From contig CAWFNG010000019.1 of the NCBI GenBank assembly GCA_963817135.1, positions 310,001 to 374,000 on the forward strand: a stretch of 64,000 nucleotides of DNA, read 5' to 3'. The translations under genes and the position numbers were made by a program. Every line of letters begins with the position of its first letter. Position 1 is the stretch's first letter. The notes below the pieces were generated by a model. It was not told the DNA's origin and did not search any database. It saw only the letters and a program-made list of their open reading frames with translations. Source of the stretch: VAZQ01 sp963817135. Its GTDB lineage: Bacteria > Pseudomonadota > Alphaproteobacteria > Rhizobiales > Xanthobacteraceae. Positions 62,026-64,000 of the stretch are shown here, piece by piece.

Positions 62026-62277
62026 GAGCGCAGGGGCATGGACTCCGCTCGCGGGAAACGCGCACTGCCACTAGCTCCCCTGAAAGGGTCGTGGTAGGCG
62101 TCTTCTCAGCGAAGGGGTCGAAATTCTTTCCCCGCCCGGAGGCTGGCGCCTTCGCTTCGCTACGCTAGATACGCCGGCGCTTCGCGTCGGTGTTCAAACG
62201 CCGCTAAGAACGGCGGCCAACGGGCCGCCTACCTGACTGCCCCCTTCGGGGCATGAGGCTCTAACGAGGACGCGACT
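62026..62277 (+). other. Leader region with serial hairpins before the TauE/SafE gene
   Basis: No gene is seen. Two stable hairpins follow each other just upstream of the next gene: GGCGGCC-AACG-GGCCGCC (62212-62229) and TGCCCC-CTTC-GGGGCA (about 62238-62253); a weaker CGCCG/CGGCG pairing starts before them. AACGAGGA then serves as ribosome site. The arrangement could be a structured 5' leader or a terminator for the upstream gene. Confidence 0.45.
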
Positions 62278-63201
62278 GTGCAGATTTATCTTCCTATTGC
62301 CGACCTGCCGGTCAATGTCTTCGTCATCCTGATGATGGGACTGGCGGTCGGATTCATTTCCGGCATGTTCGGGATCGGCGGCGGCTTCCTGATGACGCCG
62401 CTGCTCATCTTTCTCGGGATCTCGCCTGCCGTGGCGGTCGCGAGCGTGACCGGACACATCGCCGCTTCTTCCATGTCCGGGGCGATCAGCTATTGGCGCC
62501 GGCGCGCCATCGACGTCGCACTCGCCTTGATGCTGCTCGCCGGCGGAATTGTCGGTACTGCGTTCGGCGTGTGGCTGTTCACCTTCCTGCGCGGGATCGG
62601 GCAGCTCGATATCACAATCGGGATCTCCTACGTATTGCTGCTCGGCATTGTCGGCGGGTTGATGGTCGTGGAAAGCATCCGCGCCATTCATCGCGCGCAA
62701 CAGGGCAAGCCGGTGGAGCTGCGCCGGCCCGGCAGCCACATGTGGATTCATGGGCTCCCGTTTAAATTGCGCTTTAAGCGTTCGCGTATCTATGTCTCCG
62801 CCATTCCGGTTTGGACCATTGGATTCATCATCGGCTTCATCGGCGCGGTGATGGGGATCGGCGGGGGATTCCTGCTGGTGCCGATGTTGATCTATCTCCT
62901 GCGGGTACCGACCGCGACCGTGATCGGGACTTCGATGGTGCTCACGCTCATCACCATGGCTTCAGCGACGGTGATGCACGCGGCAACCAATCACCTCGTC
63001 GATGCGCTGCTGGCGCTCATTCTGATGGTGGGCGGGGTGATCGGCGCCCAGTTTGGCGCCCGTGCCGGCCAGAAAATGCGCGGCGAGCGTCTGCGGCTTC
63101 TGCTTGGGTTGCTCGTGCTGGCGGTGGGAATTCGCTTTGCCTTCAATCTCGCCTTGACGCCCGAGGATCTTTATTCACTGCGGCTCCTGGAAGGGGAGTG
63201 A
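62278..63201 (+). CDS. TauE/SafE-family sulfite/anion exporter
   Basis: A 307-residue protein with about eight membrane helices and the internal repeat typical of the family: GFISGMFGIGGGFLMTPLLI in the first half and GAVMGIGGGFLLVPMLIYLL in the second. Start GTG 62278 after AACGAGGA. TauE/SafE proteins export sulfite, sulfoacetate or similar anions. Its stop overlaps the ATG of the next gene by one base, so the two form an operon. Confidence 0.93.
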   Translation: MQIYLPIADLPVNVFVILMMGLAVGFISGMFGIGGGFLMTPLLIFLGISPAVAVASVTGHIAASSMSGAISYWRRRAIDVALALMLLAGGIVGTAFGVWLFTFLRGIGQLDITIGISYVLLLGIVGGLMVVESIRAIHRAQQGKPVELRRPGSHMWIHGLPFKLRFKRSRIYVSAIPVWTIGFIIGFIGAVMGIGGGFLLVPMLIYLLRVPTATVIGTSMVLTLITMASATVMHAATNHLVDALLALILMVGGVIGAQFGARAGQKMRGERLRLLLGLLVLAVGIRFAFNLALTPEDLYSLRLLEGE

Positions 63202-63980
63202 TGAAAGCCCTGGTCTGGCTGGCTGTTGCGTTCGCGGCGGCTGCTCTCTGCGCTCGCTCGGCGAACGCCGAGCGCCTCGTCGTCTCCCTCTCCGATCATC
63301 GCGTGATGGTGACTTCGAATTTCGTCGGTGAGGAGCTGATTCTGTTCGGCGGCATCGAACAGGATCAGGCATCGCGCACCCGACGCGGCGGCTATGACAT
63401 CGTTGCCACCGTGACCGGGCCACCGCAGACAATAGTGACGTTCCGCAAGGAACGCTGGCTGGGCATCTGGGTGAATGCCGATTCGCGCGTGTTCGAAGAC
63501 GTGCCGGCTTTTCTCGCGGTGCTGTCCAATCGACCCCTTGACCAGATTACCGGCAGCGAAACGCTGCGACGCCTCCAACTTGGGCTTGAAAATGTCTCGC
63601 TGCCGCAGCGCGCAAGCGTGCAGATCGCGGAATCCGGCAGCGATGATCCGTTCCGACTTGCCTTCATCGATCTGCGGAAGGAGCATGGGCTCTATAGCGC
63701 AGCCGCGAACGGCGTCACCTTTCTTGCCGCCACACTGTTCCGTGCCTCCATTGCGCTGCCGGCCGAGGTGCCGGTCGGGAGCTATCAGGTGGATGTGCGG
63801 CTGTTCGCCGACGGCATGCAGATCGCGCGCGAGCAAGCGCCGTTCGAGGTCTACAAATCCGGTTTCGAGCAGGTCGTGACCACGGCGGCGCGCGAACATG
63901 GCGTGCTCTACGGGCTTGCCACCGCCATGATGGCGGTGGCAACCGGCTGGTTTGCCTCCGTCGTCTTCCGCCGCGATTGA
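63201..63980 (+). CDS. TIGR02186-family membrane-anchored protein
   Basis: A 259-residue protein with a signal peptide (cleavage after ARSANAE), a periplasmic domain (LVVSLSDHRVMVTSNFVGEE, YDIVATVTGPPQTIVTFRKE, LGIWVNADSRVFEDVP) and one C-terminal membrane helix (LATAMMAVATGWFASVVF). Members of this family nearly always follow a TauE/SafE gene in alphaproteobacteria, which suggests a joint transport function. GGGGAG precedes the ATG, and the start overlaps the upstream stop (TGATG). Confidence 0.92.
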   Translation: MKALVWLAVAFAAAALCARSANAERLVVSLSDHRVMVTSNFVGEELILFGGIEQDQASRTRRGGYDIVATVTGPPQTIVTFRKERWLGIWVNADSRVFEDVPAFLAVLSNRPLDQITGSETLRRLQLGLENVSLPQRASVQIAESGSDDPFRLAFIDLRKEHGLYSAAANGVTFLAATLFRASIALPAEVPVGSYQVDVRLFADGMQIAREQAPFEVYKSGFEQVVTTAAREHGVLYGLATAMMAVATGWFASVVFRRD

Positions 63981-64000
63981 GCGGCGCGATCGCGTAGCCC

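Noticed and set aside
1..64000. tRNA, rRNA genes, CRISPR arrays or a replication origin
   Set aside because: No cloverleaf-like T-loop motifs, rRNA segments, spaced direct-repeat arrays or DnaA-box clusters were noticed by eye.

Overview
The window looks like a chromosomal piece of an alphaproteobacterium of the order Rhizobiales (Hyphomicrobiales), most likely near the Bradyrhizobiaceae/Xanthobacteraceae. This is inferred from the high-GC coding style, the split ATP synthase with a stand-alone F0 operon (atpI-atpB-atpE-b'-b), the alphaproteobacterial aa3 oxidase cluster order, a 5-aminolevulinate synthase (hemA) with a FixK/FNR-type box, IalB, PodJ-like and TIGR02186 proteins, and the GAGCATGATC palindromic repeat typical of this order. 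No tRNA, rRNA or CRISPR array was seen.

Layout. 1-7.7 kb: an IlvD/Edd dehydratase that reads in frame into a dienelactone hydrolase (possible fusion, cut by the window edge), divergent hemA, and a large NahK/CbrA-like hybrid sensor kinase. 7.7-20 kb is an accessory region with many broken genes: a VOC protein, a frameshifted SoxC-like sulfite dehydrogenase with its cytochrome, a FecR protein, fragments of two types of solute-binding protein, a tandem pair of methyltransferases (first one broken), a CapK/PaaK-like adenylate-forming enzyme with a LysA-fold decarboxylase, an IS256-type remnant cut into a cupin gene, and a NarL regulator. 20.5-26.7 kb: a SAM-domain/class III cyclase/STAND ATPase/TPR protein, a patatin-like protein and a Crp/Fnr regulator. 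26.8-29.3 kb: the F0 operon.

29.4-48.9 kb is mostly housekeeping: HAD phosphatase, lipoprotein, GNAT, M16 protease, thrC, the cytochrome oxidase assembly and structural block read right to left (coxB-coxA-ctaB-coxF-like-ctaG-coxC-DUF983-SURF1), IalB, TldD, a CPA2 antiporter and glutamate-cysteine ligase. 48.9-58.4 kb is a catabolic/accessory block: two 2-oxoglutarate oxygenases, a Bug-type receptor, DUF1330, cupin, an amidohydrolase-dienelactone hydrolase pair divergent from an MFS transporter, a second Crp/Fnr regulator and an acyl-CoA dehydrogenase. 58.6-64 kb: a PodJ/SEL1 polarity-type protein and a TauE/SafE-TIGR02186 pair.

The most interesting structure is a short non-coding element bounded by CTAG. 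Two hairpin modules (A, 76 bp; B, about 78 bp) joined by a conserved 13-14 bp spacer form a composite of 167-168 bp, present at 52998-53165 and, inverted, at 48937-49103. A 39-bp copy at 41938-41976 carries exactly one end of A and one end of B, as expected for an internal deletion, so the A-B composite seems to be the mobile unit. Copies sit exactly at gene ends and supply stop codons and C-terminal residues. The second candidate is the decarboxylase/CapK/methyltransferase island, which could be a small unknown biosynthetic cassette.
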